A stretch of 64,000 nucleotides of DNA from JACPFV01 sp035526825 (GTDB taxonomy: Bacteria > Pseudomonadota > Gammaproteobacteria > Nevskiales > Nevskiaceae). The stretch lies in NCBI GenBank assembly GCA_035526825.1, contig DATLBT010000120.1, forward strand, positions 29,839-93,838. The letters are read 5' to 3'. Positions 7,681 through 15,886 of the stretch are shown here, one piece after another (position 1 is the first letter of the stretch; each line of letters opens with the position of its first letter). The notes below the pieces were generated by a model. It saw only the letters and a list, made by a program, of their open reading frames with translations. It was not told where the DNA came from and did not search any database. The translations under genes were made by a program, and so were the position numbers.

Positions 7681-9555
7681 TCAGCCTGGCCTGATTGTGT
7701 AGTTCACCGTCGACGTGCTGCCCGGGGCGTCGGAGAAGGCGATCTTGCCGGCGCTGTCGGCGGTGTACGAGCCGATGACGCTGCTGCCGCGCAACACCTG
7801 GTATTGCGTGCCGGCTGCAAGGTTGCCCACCGTGTACGCGACCGACACCGATGACGAAGCTGCCTGCACGCTGAAGCTCTTGGTGCCGGTGGTGCCGCCC
7901 CAAGCGGTGGGCTGCACCTTGACCGTGCCCGAGGCCGGCGTCGCCGTCAGCTGGCGCAGTATCACCGTCGTGCTGCCCGCGGTGTTGGCGCGCGTCAGGG
8001 TCAGCAGCGACGAAGATGTCGAGGCAACGGTGTAAAGCGCCTCGTCCGGGTCGAAGATCCTGCGGCTGTTGTCGCGGAAGCGGGCGGTGGAAAAATCGTC
8101 CAGGGTCACGCGCAGCGTCGCGGTGTTGTAGACGTCGATGTCCGAGCTCTTCGACGAGTCGCCCTGCAGGTCGACGATCGCATCCGCCGGCAGGGTGTTC
8201 TTGTTGAATTTCACCCGGGTCGAACGCTCGAACTGCTGCTGCGGAGCCGCCAGCGCGCTGAACACGTTGCTGGTGAAGCTGATGCTGTCCGCATCCGTCA
8301 TCTGGATGCCGTTCTCGGAAATGTCGTGGATGCGGTTGCCGGTGAAGCTGCTGCGCTTGGGCCGGCCGTCGTCGCCGGGCTCCGGCGCGTCGTTGCCCTT
8401 GTAGAAGTACAGACCCTTGGCCGAGTGGCCGACCTCGTTGTTGTCGATGACGCTGTCCTGCTCGCCGTTCGACAGACGAATGCCGGCGTTGGCGTTGTCG
8501 AGGAAGATGTTGTTGCGCACGATCGAGCGCCGGTTGGCGTACAGGGCGATGCCGCTATCGGTATTGAGGTAGCTCTGGTTGCCCTCGACGAGGGCGTCGT
8601 TGGAGGCGCGGTGCAGCATGATGCCGTTGCCGGTATTGCCGTAAGAGCGGTTGTTGCGGATCGTCACGTTGTTGCAGCGCTTGCTGGCGATGATGCCGTG
8701 GTTGCCGTTGTCGTGGACGTCGTTGCCCTGGATCAGCAAATTGTCGGAATCGTCGTGCGGATCGAAGCCGTACTTGACGTTGTCGTGCACGTGGTTGTCG
8801 AGCCACTGGCCGCCGTTGTGGCCGTAGGTGTAGACACCGAAATAGTTGTGGTGGATGTCCGAGCCGATGATGTCGCCGAACACGTCGACTTTGTCGAACA
8901 GCTCGTAGTTGGTGCCGTGGTCGCCGATGACTTTCCACGCCAGGCCGTACGACTCGGCGGCGTTATAGCCGAGGTAGCCGACGTCGCTGTCGATGATGTC
9001 CATGCGCGACTCGCGCGCGAGGCCCGATCCGTCGATATACGAGCGCACGCGGATGAAGGCGCGGCCGTCGGTGTGGTTCGTGTCAGGCGCGCTGGCCGAG
9101 GCATTCCACGAGCGGATGCGGGTGGAGTCGATGTGGAGGTTGCCGTGCTCGGCCCAGACGTAGACGAAGCCGCCGGAATCGCTCTTGATGCGCAGCTCGT
9201 CGACGTCGCCGCCGATGGCGCTGCCGTGCAACTGCAGGGTGGTGCCGTCCTCGACGTGCAGGTAGGCGTTCAGCGTCCAGGTGTTGCCGCTGCGCACCAG
9301 CGCCGAGGCCGGCAGGCTCGGTGTGCCCGCGCGAATGGCGCCGAGCGTCGCGGTGCCGCCGTTCTCGACGTAGATGCGATTGGTCGAGCTCGCATAGCGA
9401 TAGGTCGCGGCCTCGGCGTCCGGCACCATCAGCAGCACCAGCGCAGCGGCCATCGCGTAATCGGCGAGCCGGCAGCGCGGCAACGACGACGGCGGGCAGG
9501 CGAAGCTCGAGAAAACCGGCAGATGGGGATCCTGGCGAAGGAAGCGGGAGAGCAT
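7681..9555 (-). CDS. AlgG-type parallel beta-helix protein 1 (mannuronan C5-epimerase-like)
   Basis: The 624-residue exported protein has a hydrophobic export signal ending near AEA (about residue 48), then a right-handed parallel beta-helix. The core resembles alginate C5-epimerase AlgG: ESRMDIIDSDVGYLGYNAAESYGLAWKV, then NYFGVYTYG and YGFDPHDDSDNLLIQGN, with the DPHD motif at 265-268 that holds the catalytic histidine in AlgG. The position of AlgG's active-site arginine reads lysine here (IIASKRC). The last roughly 130 residues form a separate beta-rich domain shared with paralog 3. ATG at 9555 has GAGGA upstream. No alginate polymerisation genes are in the window, so the substrate may be another uronan. 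Confidence 0.8.
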   Translation of the reverse strand: MLSRFLRQDPHLPVFSSFACPPSSLPRCRLADYAMAAALVLLMVPDAEAATYRYASSTNRIYVENGGTATLGAIRAGTPSLPASALVRSGNTWTLNAYLHVEDGTTLQLHGSAIGGDVDELRIKSDSGGFVYVWAEHGNLHIDSTRIRSWNASASAPDTNHTDGRAFIRVRSYIDGSGLARESRMDIIDSDVGYLGYNAAESYGLAWKVIGDHGTNYELFDKVDVFGDIIGSDIHHNYFGVYTYGHNGGQWLDNHVHDNVKYGFDPHDDSDNLLIQGNDVHDNGNHGIIASKRCNNVTIRNNRSYGNTGNGIMLHRASNDALVEGNQSYLNTDSGIALYANRRSIVRNNIFLDNANAGIRLSNGEQDSVIDNNEVGHSAKGLYFYKGNDAPEPGDDGRPKRSSFTGNRIHDISENGIQMTDADSISFTSNVFSALAAPQQQFERSTRVKFNKNTLPADAIVDLQGDSSKSSDIDVYNTATLRVTLDDFSTARFRDNSRRIFDPDEALYTVASTSSSLLTLTRANTAGSTTVILRQLTATPASGTVKVQPTAWGGTTGTKSFSVQAASSSVSVAYTVGNLAAGTQYQVLRGSSVIGSYTADSAGKIAFSDAPGSTSTVNYTIRPG

Positions 9556-9679
9556 TGATCTGATCCTCGGAACGCCTGCGCGGGGTGTGCCCGGTTGACT
9601 GCATGGCTCACGTCCCAGTTCCGGTGCGTCGTGGCCCAGCGACACAAACCGTCCGGCGCGGCCCCGGCGCCGGCGGTTT

Positions 9680-10483
9680 CTACTGCATCAGCGGGTGGGC
9701 CCAGCCCTGGATCGCCTCGATTCGGCAGGCGCGGCGCTTTTCGCGCGCATCCGGCGGATCGGCCGCGCTCCAGGCTTCGTACAGGGTGCGCTGCTCGCGC
9801 GTGAGCTTGATCTTCCAGTCCTTGCCCTTGGCGTGGTGTGCGGCCATGTACAGGTACGCCCGCGCCAGGTCGCCGAGCACCGCCGGCGGCGGCTCGACGT
9901 GGTCGCGCTTGCCCATGTCGCTCTGCATCTCGAAGTCGCAGCTGCCGAAGGCGCGCAACTCGCCCTGCGCCTGGTTGTAGGCGTTGTCGGAGCGGGCCAG
10001 GGCGAGGCCCTCGATGGCGGGATGGTAGTTGTAGAGGTCGGAGAGCATCGCGCGGAATTCCGCATCCTTCGCCGCACAATGCTCGAGCGCCGCCGCGTTG
10101 GGGCCTTCGCTCATGCTGACCTGCTGCCAGCAGCGTCGGTACACGCCGAAGCGCGATGGCGGCACGATCGGCTCCCACGCCACGCGCGGTTGCGGGTCCT
10201 CGGCGTTCTGGTAGCCGCAGCCAGGTTTGAGCCACAGGTCTGCGCCGAATGCGCAGCCGCAATAGGTCTCGACCGCGTCGTCGCCGCGATAGACCCAGGC
10301 GAGCGCTGCAGCGATGGCTTGCGCGTCGTAGCCGCGCGGCAGGCGCGGCGCGCCTTCGATCGAGCAGGCCGGGGCGGCGTCGTCCGGCGCGGCTTTGGCC
10401 GTCGTCGTCGTGCTGACCGGCACGGCTGCCACCGGGATCGGTGCGGCGGGGGCGCAGCCAGCCAGGCCGAGGGGGCCGAGCAA
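9680..10483 (-). CDS. Endonuclease I (EndA/Dns) family lipoprotein nuclease
   Basis: This roughly 267-residue protein matches the endonuclease I family. It has the cysteine-containing YCGCAFGADLWLKPGCGYQ segment, then RFGVYRRCWQQ, a histidine-metal region around SDLYNYHPAIEGLALARSDNAYNQ, and the C-terminal KLTREQRTLYEAWSAADPPDAREKRR. EndA enzymes are exported, disulfide-containing nucleases that cut DNA non-specifically. The N-terminus carries LGLAGC, a lipobox, so it is probably lipid-anchored. No ATG is present; TTG at 10483 is used, and the true start might lie a little further upstream. The start region lies only about 70 bases from the divergent VOC gene. Confidence 0.8.
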   Translation of the reverse strand: MLGPLGLAGCAPAAPIPVAAVPVSTTTTAKAAPDDAAPACSIEGAPRLPRGYDAQAIAAALAWVYRGDDAVETYCGCAFGADLWLKPGCGYQNAEDPQPRVAWEPIVPPSRFGVYRRCWQQVSMSEGPNAAALEHCAAKDAEFRAMLSDLYNYHPAIEGLALARSDNAYNQAQGELRAFGSCDFEMQSDMGKRDHVEPPPAVLGDLARAYLYMAAHHAKGKDWKIKLTREQRTLYEAWSAADPPDAREKRRACRIEAIQGWAHPLMQ

Positions 10484-10551
10484 CAGCGTTGCAGCCGCCG
10501 CCGCGCGGCGCCATGCTGCCCTCTGGCACGAAAAATTCAGGGAAGACTCCA

Positions 10552-10920
10552 GTGATCGGCTACGTAACCCTCGGCACCAATGACCTCGACCGCTCGGCGC
10601 GGTTCTACGACGAGCTGCTCGCCGTGATCGGCGGCAAGCGCATCATGGAGTTCGACGGCTTCATCGTCTGGTCCACCGCGCCGGGCGCGCCGGGCTTGGC
10701 GCTGACCAAGCCGTTCGACGGCAAGGCCGCCACCGTTGGCAACGGCGTGATGGTCGCGCTCGCCCCCGGCAGCAAGCAGAAAGTCGACGCGCTGCACAAG
10801 AAGGCACTTGAACTGGGCGCCCGCGATGAGGGCGCCCCGGGTCCCCGCGGCGACACCTTCTACGCCGCCTACTTCCGCGACCCGGACGGCAACAAGCTCA
10901 ACGGCTTCCACATGGGCTGA
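10552..10920 (+). CDS. VOC family (glyoxalase-like) protein
   Basis: A 122-residue single vicinal-oxygen-chelate protein with the typical opening IGYVTLGTNDLDRSARFYDELL and closing YAAYFRDPDGNKLNGFHMG. The latter contains the conserved glutamate/asparagine metal-ligand region before the last strand, where asparagine replaces the more usual glutamate. These proteins bind a divalent metal and act as dimers on varied substrates. GTG at 10552 is preferred because GGGAAGA lies about 7 bases upstream; ATG at 10513 would run into the start region of the divergent nuclease gene. The substrate is unknown. Confidence 0.8.
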   Translation: MIGYVTLGTNDLDRSARFYDELLAVIGGKRIMEFDGFIVWSTAPGAPGLALTKPFDGKAATVGNGVMVALAPGSKQKVDALHKKALELGARDEGAPGPRGDTFYAAYFRDPDGNKLNGFHMG

Positions 10921-10935
10921 CCCCCGCCGCTATGT

Positions 10936-12183
10936 TCAGGTGCCGCGGGCGGCTACTTGCTGGTTGTCGGTCCAGGTGTTGAGGGCGGGGACGATGGCGC
11001 GGAGGTTTTCGGCGCCGGAGCCGTAGACGCGGTTGCGCACGATCTGGTTGCGGCGGGGCTGGCCGTCGCCGCCTTCGGGCGCGCGGCCCCGGCCCTTGCC
11101 GACGAAGAGGCCATAGAAGCCGTTGTTGCGGATCTCGTTGCCTTCGATGCGGTTGTCCGACGCGCCCATCGACAGTGACACCCCGATGTGCGCGTTGTCG
11201 GACACGACGTTGTCACGCACCGTCACGCCGGCGCTGCCGTAGACGACGATGCCCGCCTCGGAGTTGCGGTAGACCTGGTTGGCGGCCACCAGTCCGCCGT
11301 TGGACCCGCGATGCAGCGTGATGCCGCTCTCGCCATTGCCCCACACGCGGTTGTTGCGGATCACCACGCGCGCGCAGTGCTGGCGCACGGTGATGCCGTG
11401 GTTGCCGTTGTCGTGGACGTTGTTTTCCTCGATGCGCAGGTCGTCGGAGCGCGTATGCGGCGCCAGCCCGTACTGCACGTTGTGGTGGATGTGGTTGCCG
11501 CGCCACTCGCTGTTGCGCGCGCCGGCCGCGTACAAGCCGAAGTAATTGTCGTGGATGCGCGAGCGCAGCACGTCGCCGTAGACGCGCACGTACTCGAACA
11601 CGAACGGCTCCGGCGCCACGACCTTCCACACCAGCCCGTACGACTCGTTGGCGTCGTAGCCCAGGAACGCAACCTCGCTGTCGACGACGTCCATGCGCGA
11701 CTGCAGCGGGATCAGCAGCATCGAGCGCATGCGCGAGCGCGCGCGGATGAATGCGCGGCCGTAGGTGTCGTGCTCCGTATCGGGACGGTTGGCGGCGGTG
11801 TCCCACGAGGTCACGCGCGTGGCGCGGATGTCGAGCGTGCCGTGGTCGGCGGTGATGCTGACGAAGGCGTGGGGACCGCTGGTGTTGTCGCTCTTCAAGC
11901 GCAATTCGTCGACATCCCCACCGGCGCTGCCGCCGTGCAGGCGCAGCATGCTGCCGCCGCTGAGCAATACGCTGGCGCCGAGCAGCCAGGTCCGCTTGTC
12001 CTTGTCGACCAGCCGGATCGGCGCCTGCGGCAGCGCCGCCTTGAGCGTGGTCAGCGTCATGACGGCGCCGCGATCGATGGTGATCAGGTTGGCGGCGCGG
12101 TCGTAACGGATCGTCGCCGCAAGCGCCGGCTGCGCCGCCAGCGCCACCATCAGGATCAGCGCAAATCGCGCGCCCAAAATCAC
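10936..12183 (-). CDS. AlgG-type parallel beta-helix protein 2, degenerate active-site motif
   Basis: The 415-residue product starts at GTG 12183 with a signal peptide ending LAAQPALAA. It consists almost only of the AlgG-like beta-helix: SRMDVVDSEVAFLGYDANESYGLVWKV, IHDNYFGLYAAGARN and YGLAPHTRSDDLRIEEN. At the place of the AlgG motif DPHD it reads APHT (241-244), so the histidine is kept but both aspartates are lost, and the arginine position in the next turn is glutamine (ITVRQHC). It lacks the C-terminal extra domain of paralogs 1 and 3. It may be inactive or have a changed function, such as polysaccharide binding. It is divergent from paralog 3, with 217 bases between the starts. Confidence 0.75.
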   Translation of the reverse strand: MILGARFALILMVALAAQPALAATIRYDRAANLITIDRGAVMTLTTLKAALPQAPIRLVDKDKRTWLLGASVLLSGGSMLRLHGGSAGGDVDELRLKSDNTSGPHAFVSITADHGTLDIRATRVTSWDTAANRPDTEHDTYGRAFIRARSRMRSMLLIPLQSRMDVVDSEVAFLGYDANESYGLVWKVVAPEPFVFEYVRVYGDVLRSRIHDNYFGLYAAGARNSEWRGNHIHHNVQYGLAPHTRSDDLRIEENNVHDNGNHGITVRQHCARVVIRNNRVWGNGESGITLHRGSNGGLVAANQVYRNSEAGIVVYGSAGVTVRDNVVSDNAHIGVSLSMGASDNRIEGNEIRNNGFYGLFVGKGRGRAPEGGDGQPRRNQIVRNRVYGSGAENLRAIVPALNTWTDNQQVAARGT

Positions 12184-12400
12184 GTCCAACCCCCGGGCTG
12201 TCCCATCGTGGGCAGGTGACCGGCCGCGGCCCCGATTGGTTCCTGAGCGACGCGTCACGCCGACAAAACCGGGTTCGGAACTCCCTCGCGAACGGCCGGT
12301 CTTTCGCAGCGAAGGGAGCCGTTACACATGTCGACGTTTTGCGACAGCGTCGGCTTCCAGAAGCGATATCAGTTCACGGCTTCAGGAGGAGTAACGAGCC

Positions 12401-14443
12401 ATGCGTCCCATCATCAATTTCATTCCCAGAATCCTTGCCCGCCGGCTGCCTTGCCCGGACGGCCCGCCGTCCGGCACGCGTTTCCAGAATCCGGTCGCGA
12501 TCCTCGCGGCGGTCCTGCTGATGGCGGCGGTTGCGCCTGATGCGTCCGCCGCGTTGTCGCGCTACAGCTCCAGCAACAATCGCATCTACGTCTACGGCGG
12601 CGGCGACATGACGCTGACCGACATCAGCGCCACCACGCCGAGCCTGCCGGCCACCGCGCTGCAGCGCATCGACAACGGCATCTGGCTGCTGACCGCAAAC
12701 ATCATCGTCCAGGAAGGCACGCGGCTCATGCTGACGGGCGACGTGACCGAGCTGCGCCTGCAGAGCAACCCGTCTGCCGCACCAGCGACCGACGTGACGA
12801 GCTTCATCTCGATCGTCGCCGGCGATTTCGACACCACCGCAGGCACCGGTACCAACGGCAACATCCTGATCGATGGCGTCAAGGTGACGTCGTGGAACAC
12901 CGCGACCAACGCACCGGATACGCTGAGCACGGACGGCCGCGCCTTCATTCGCGCGCGTTCGGCCGAAGTTTCCGGCGTTGCGCAGGAGTCGCGCCTCGAC
13001 GTGCTGAACAGCGAGGTCCAGTACCTGGGCTACGACGCGTCCGAGCGTTACGGCCTGTCGTGGAAGGTCAACGGTGACCTGGCCAAGGTCAACGTGCTGG
13101 GCGACGTCAAGAACAGCAAGATCCACCACAACCACTACGGCGTGTACTCGTTCGGCCTGCAGGGCGGCCAGTGGACCGGCAACGATGTCTACAACAACGA
13201 CGGTTACGGCCTCGATGCGCACGACCACTCCGACGACCTCGTCATCGACGGCAACACCGTGCGTGACAACGGCCTGGTCGATGCCAAGGGCAAGCACGGC
13301 ATCATCCTGTCGGAGAGCTGCCTGCGCGCGCAGATCACCAACAACACCGCGACCGGCAACGGCGGCAACGGCATCATGCTGCACAACTTCGCCGACGACG
13401 CCATTGTCGAGGGCAACACCTCGAGCAACAACGTCGACTCCGGCGTTGCGGTGTTCTGCTCCTCCAAGGCCCTGGTCAAGAACAACACGCTTGCGGGCAA
13501 CCAGCAGTACGGTGTCCGCCTGACCGTGGCCGCGAAGGACAACACCATCGAGGGCAACACGATCTCCGGCAGCGGCCAGTACGGCGTGTTCATGCAGCCG
13601 GCGACCGACAGCAACGCCGTCTGTGGCGACCTGACCCCGACCAACAACACCTTCACCGGCAACACCATCGGCACCTCGGGCGTGGCCGGCGTCAAGGTCA
13701 ACGACTCGAACAACACCACGTTCACGGGCAACACCATCGAGAACGGCGTGTCGGTGCGCAATGCCTTGTCGACCACGGAGCAGGTCATCAACTTCGCCGA
13801 CAACGAGTTCGCGTCGGGTGGCGTGGTGCGCCTGGACGGCACGGCGACGACGCCGCTGCGCGCGAACTTCAGCGACTCGGCGCGCGTGAGCCTCGAGGTC
13901 GACACTGGCTCGACCGCGAGCTTCACCAGCGCAACCGGCGCGATCTTCGACCTCGCCCGTGACCTGCTGGTCCGCGTCAACGGCAGTGCTTCGGCCATCG
14001 ACCTCAACGCCGACAATGCCGGCAATGCGTTCGTGGTCGACACCCGTCCGCTGTTCGTCACCACCGGCGGCTCGCTGGTCGAGGTGGCGCCGACGCTCTG
14101 GGAAACCAGCGGCGATCGCCGCAAGACCTGGATCGCGCGCGCTGCCGACGGCGCCGGCACGGTGCAGTACCGCGTGGGCGACCTCGCTGCGGGCACGTCC
14201 TACGACGTGGCACGCAACGGCACGGCGGTCGGTTCGTTCACGGCGAACGCGGGCGGCGAGATCACGCTGAGCGACGCGCCGGGCACGACCAGCACCGTGA
14301 CCTATACCCTGACGAAGTCAGCCGTGCAGCCGCAGTCCGGTGGCGGCGGCGAGGGTGGCGGTGGCGGCGCGCTGAATGGCGGCCTGCTGCTCCTCGGTCT
14401 CCTGGTGTCGGCGCTGCGGGGCACGCGCAAGCGTTTCGTGTAA
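12401..14443 (+). CDS. AlgG-type parallel beta-helix protein 3 with GlyGly-CTERM anchor
   Basis: The 680-residue protein has a strong ribosome site (AGGAGGA, 12384-12390) and a signal peptide ending near DASAA (residue 51). The AlgG-like helix includes SRLDVLNSEVQYLGYDASERYGLSWKV and YGLDAHDHSDDLVIDGN. The DPHD motif is DAHD here (272-275), and the arginine position is glutamate (ILSESC). The C-terminal domain shares AGT.Y.V.R....GS.TA..G.I..SDAPG.TSTV.YT with paralog 1. It ends with a glycine run, a hydrophobic helix LNGGLLLLGLLVSALRG and RKRF, the pattern of GlyGly-CTERM tails processed by rhombosortase for surface display. A strong terminator follows. Confidence 0.8.
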   Translation: MRPIINFIPRILARRLPCPDGPPSGTRFQNPVAILAAVLLMAAVAPDASAALSRYSSSNNRIYVYGGGDMTLTDISATTPSLPATALQRIDNGIWLLTANIIVQEGTRLMLTGDVTELRLQSNPSAAPATDVTSFISIVAGDFDTTAGTGTNGNILIDGVKVTSWNTATNAPDTLSTDGRAFIRARSAEVSGVAQESRLDVLNSEVQYLGYDASERYGLSWKVNGDLAKVNVLGDVKNSKIHHNHYGVYSFGLQGGQWTGNDVYNNDGYGLDAHDHSDDLVIDGNTVRDNGLVDAKGKHGIILSESCLRAQITNNTATGNGGNGIMLHNFADDAIVEGNTSSNNVDSGVAVFCSSKALVKNNTLAGNQQYGVRLTVAAKDNTIEGNTISGSGQYGVFMQPATDSNAVCGDLTPTNNTFTGNTIGTSGVAGVKVNDSNNTTFTGNTIENGVSVRNALSTTEQVINFADNEFASGGVVRLDGTATTPLRANFSDSARVSLEVDTGSTASFTSATGAIFDLARDLLVRVNGSASAIDLNADNAGNAFVVDTRPLFVTTGGSLVEVAPTLWETSGDRRKTWIARAADGAGTVQYRVGDLAAGTSYDVARNGTAVGSFTANAGGEITLSDAPGTTSTVTYTLTKSAVQPQSGGGGEGGGGGALNGGLLLLGLLVSALRGTRKRFV

Positions 14444-14455
14444 ACGCTGCGTCCA

Positions 14456-14490
14456 AGGCAGGGCGCCGCCCCCGGCGCCCTGCCTTTTTC
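14456..14490 (+). terminator. Rho-independent terminator
   Basis: A 13-bp perfect stem (AGGCAGGGCGCCG / CGGCGCCCTGCCT) with a four-base C loop is followed by TTTTCTTTTT. It ends the transcript of AlgG-like paralog 3 and separates it from the downstream kinase gene. Confidence 0.93.
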
Positions 14491-14515
14491 TTTTTCGGGG
14501 TGTCATGATCGACGC

Positions 14516-15886
14516 TTGACCGAAAAACAAAAGCCCAAGAGTTTCGATGCGACGTTCATGGCGTCCACCGGCGAACGTCGCCGGCGGATGGTCGACCATG
14601 TGCCCGAGCGCATCGGCAAGTACCTGATCCGGGGTGAGCTCGGCCGCGGCGCCGGCGGCATCGTCTACCGGAGCCATGACCCGTTCGTGCGGCGCGACGT
14701 GGCCGTCAAGATCGCGCGCCACCAGGGCGACGGCAGCATTGCGCCGGAGGATACCGAGGAGGGCAAGGCCTTTTTCGCCGAGGCGCGGGCCGCCGGCATG
14801 CTGCAGCATCCGAACATCGTTTCGCTGTTCGACGCCGGCGCCGAGGGCGACCTCTTCTACCTCGTGATGGAGTACATCGACGGCACCACCTTGCTGCCGC
14901 TGTGCAACCCGCACGCGCCGCGGCCGCCGGTGGACCGCGTGCTCGAGATCATCTTCAAGTGCGCCAACGCGCTGGATTACTCGCACTCGCGCGGCATCCT
15001 GCATCGCGACATCAAGCCCAGCAACATCATGCTGAATGCCGCCGGCGTGCCGAAGATCATGGATTTCTCGATCGCCGAGATCAACACCGACACGCAGAGC
15101 GGATTCGCGCTCAGCCAGAGCCTGCTCGGCTCGCCGCTGTACATGTCGCCCGAGCAGGTGCGCATGGAGCCGCTGACGCCGGCCGCCGACCTGTACTCGC
15201 TCGGCGTGGTGATGTACCAGATGCTGACCGGTGCGCCGCTGTTCCGCGCGCGCGACCTGCGCGCGCTGTTCCAGCAGATCGAGCACTCGCCGTCGCCCAA
15301 GGTCGAGGACACGCGCGTCGACGTCTCGCCGGAGGTCTGCGCCGTGGTCACCCGACTGCTGCAAAAGCGCGCACGCGACCGTTACCAGGCCGGCAAGGAC
15401 CTCGCCGGCGAGCTTGCGCGGCTGTTCGACCAGTTGCGGCTGCACGAGCGCCAGCAGGCGCGGCGCGACAACAGCAATTCATTGCGCCGGCTGCGGTTCT
15501 TCGACCGCTTCAGCGACGCCGAAATCGAGGAAGTGCTGAACGCGAGCAACCTGACCCACCACGCGGCGGGCGCGGTGATCGCGCAGGAAGGCGAGATCGA
15601 CAATGCGTTCTACATCATCGTGCTGGGCTCGGCCGAGGTGCGGCGGATGGGCCGCAGCCTGCACCGGCTCGAAAAAGGTGATTGCTATGGCGAGGCGGGC
15701 CTGCTCTCGACCCAGCGCAACACCTGCTCGGTCATCGCCGACAGCAAGGTGCTGGCTCTGAAGGTCAGCGGCACGCGGCTCGAGCAACGCAGCGAGGGTT
15801 GCCAGCTGCGCTTCTACAAGACCTTCCTCGAGTCGATGATCTACCGGCTGTCGATGACCAGCGCCAAGGTCGGCGCCGCGGGCTGA
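14516..15886 (+). CDS. Ser/Thr protein kinase with C-terminal cyclic-nucleotide-binding-like domain
   Basis: Residues about 33-300 form a Hanks-type kinase: glycine loop ELGRGAGGIVYRS, VAVKIA with the ATP-anchoring lysine, catalytic HRDIKPSNIML, then MDFSIAEIN, where the usual DFG reads DFS, and the activation-segment end SPLYMSPEQV. Residues about 320-440 resemble a Crp-type cyclic-nucleotide-binding fold (LRFFDRFSDAEIEEVL, GAVIAQEGEIDNAFYIIVLGSAEV, EKGDCYGEAGLLS). No membrane segment is seen, so it is probably cytosolic. The start could be TTG 14516 or ATG 14558. The design implies kinase control by a small ligand or by interaction with the cNMP-like fold. Its 3' end overlaps the convergent sensor kinase gene by 46 bases. 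Confidence 0.85.
   Translation: MTEKQKPKSFDATFMASTGERRRRMVDHVPERIGKYLIRGELGRGAGGIVYRSHDPFVRRDVAVKIARHQGDGSIAPEDTEEGKAFFAEARAAGMLQHPNIVSLFDAGAEGDLFYLVMEYIDGTTLLPLCNPHAPRPPVDRVLEIIFKCANALDYSHSRGILHRDIKPSNIMLNAAGVPKIMDFSIAEINTDTQSGFALSQSLLGSPLYMSPEQVRMEPLTPAADLYSLGVVMYQMLTGAPLFRARDLRALFQQIEHSPSPKVEDTRVDVSPEVCAVVTRLLQKRARDRYQAGKDLAGELARLFDQLRLHERQQARRDNSNSLRRLRFFDRFSDAEIEEVLNASNLTHHAAGAVIAQEGEIDNAFYIIVLGSAEVRRMGRSLHRLEKGDCYGEAGLLSTQRNTCSVIADSKVLALKVSGTRLEQRSEGCQLRFYKTFLESMIYRLSMTSAKVGAAG

Noticed and set aside
5295..7694. A 799-residue plus-strand open frame opposite the MMPL exporter
   Set aside because: Arg/Gln/Ala-rich low-complexity translation typical of the antisense of a GC-rich membrane protein gene.
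8326..9558. A 410-residue plus-strand open frame opposite AlgG-like gene 1
   Set aside because: It is exactly antisense to a well-supported beta-helix gene, has a repetitive Val/Ala/Asp composition that mirrors the complement of beta-helix codons, and has no ribosome site or family signature.
11188..12219. A 343-residue plus-strand open frame opposite AlgG-like gene 2
   Set aside because: Same pattern as the antisense frame of copy 1: low-complexity shadow of the beta-helix repeats.
12184..12400. Gapped inverted repeat CTCCCT...AGGGAG between AlgG-like genes 2 and 3
   Set aside because: Only six paired bases at the ends with an irregular continuation; too weak to list as an operator.
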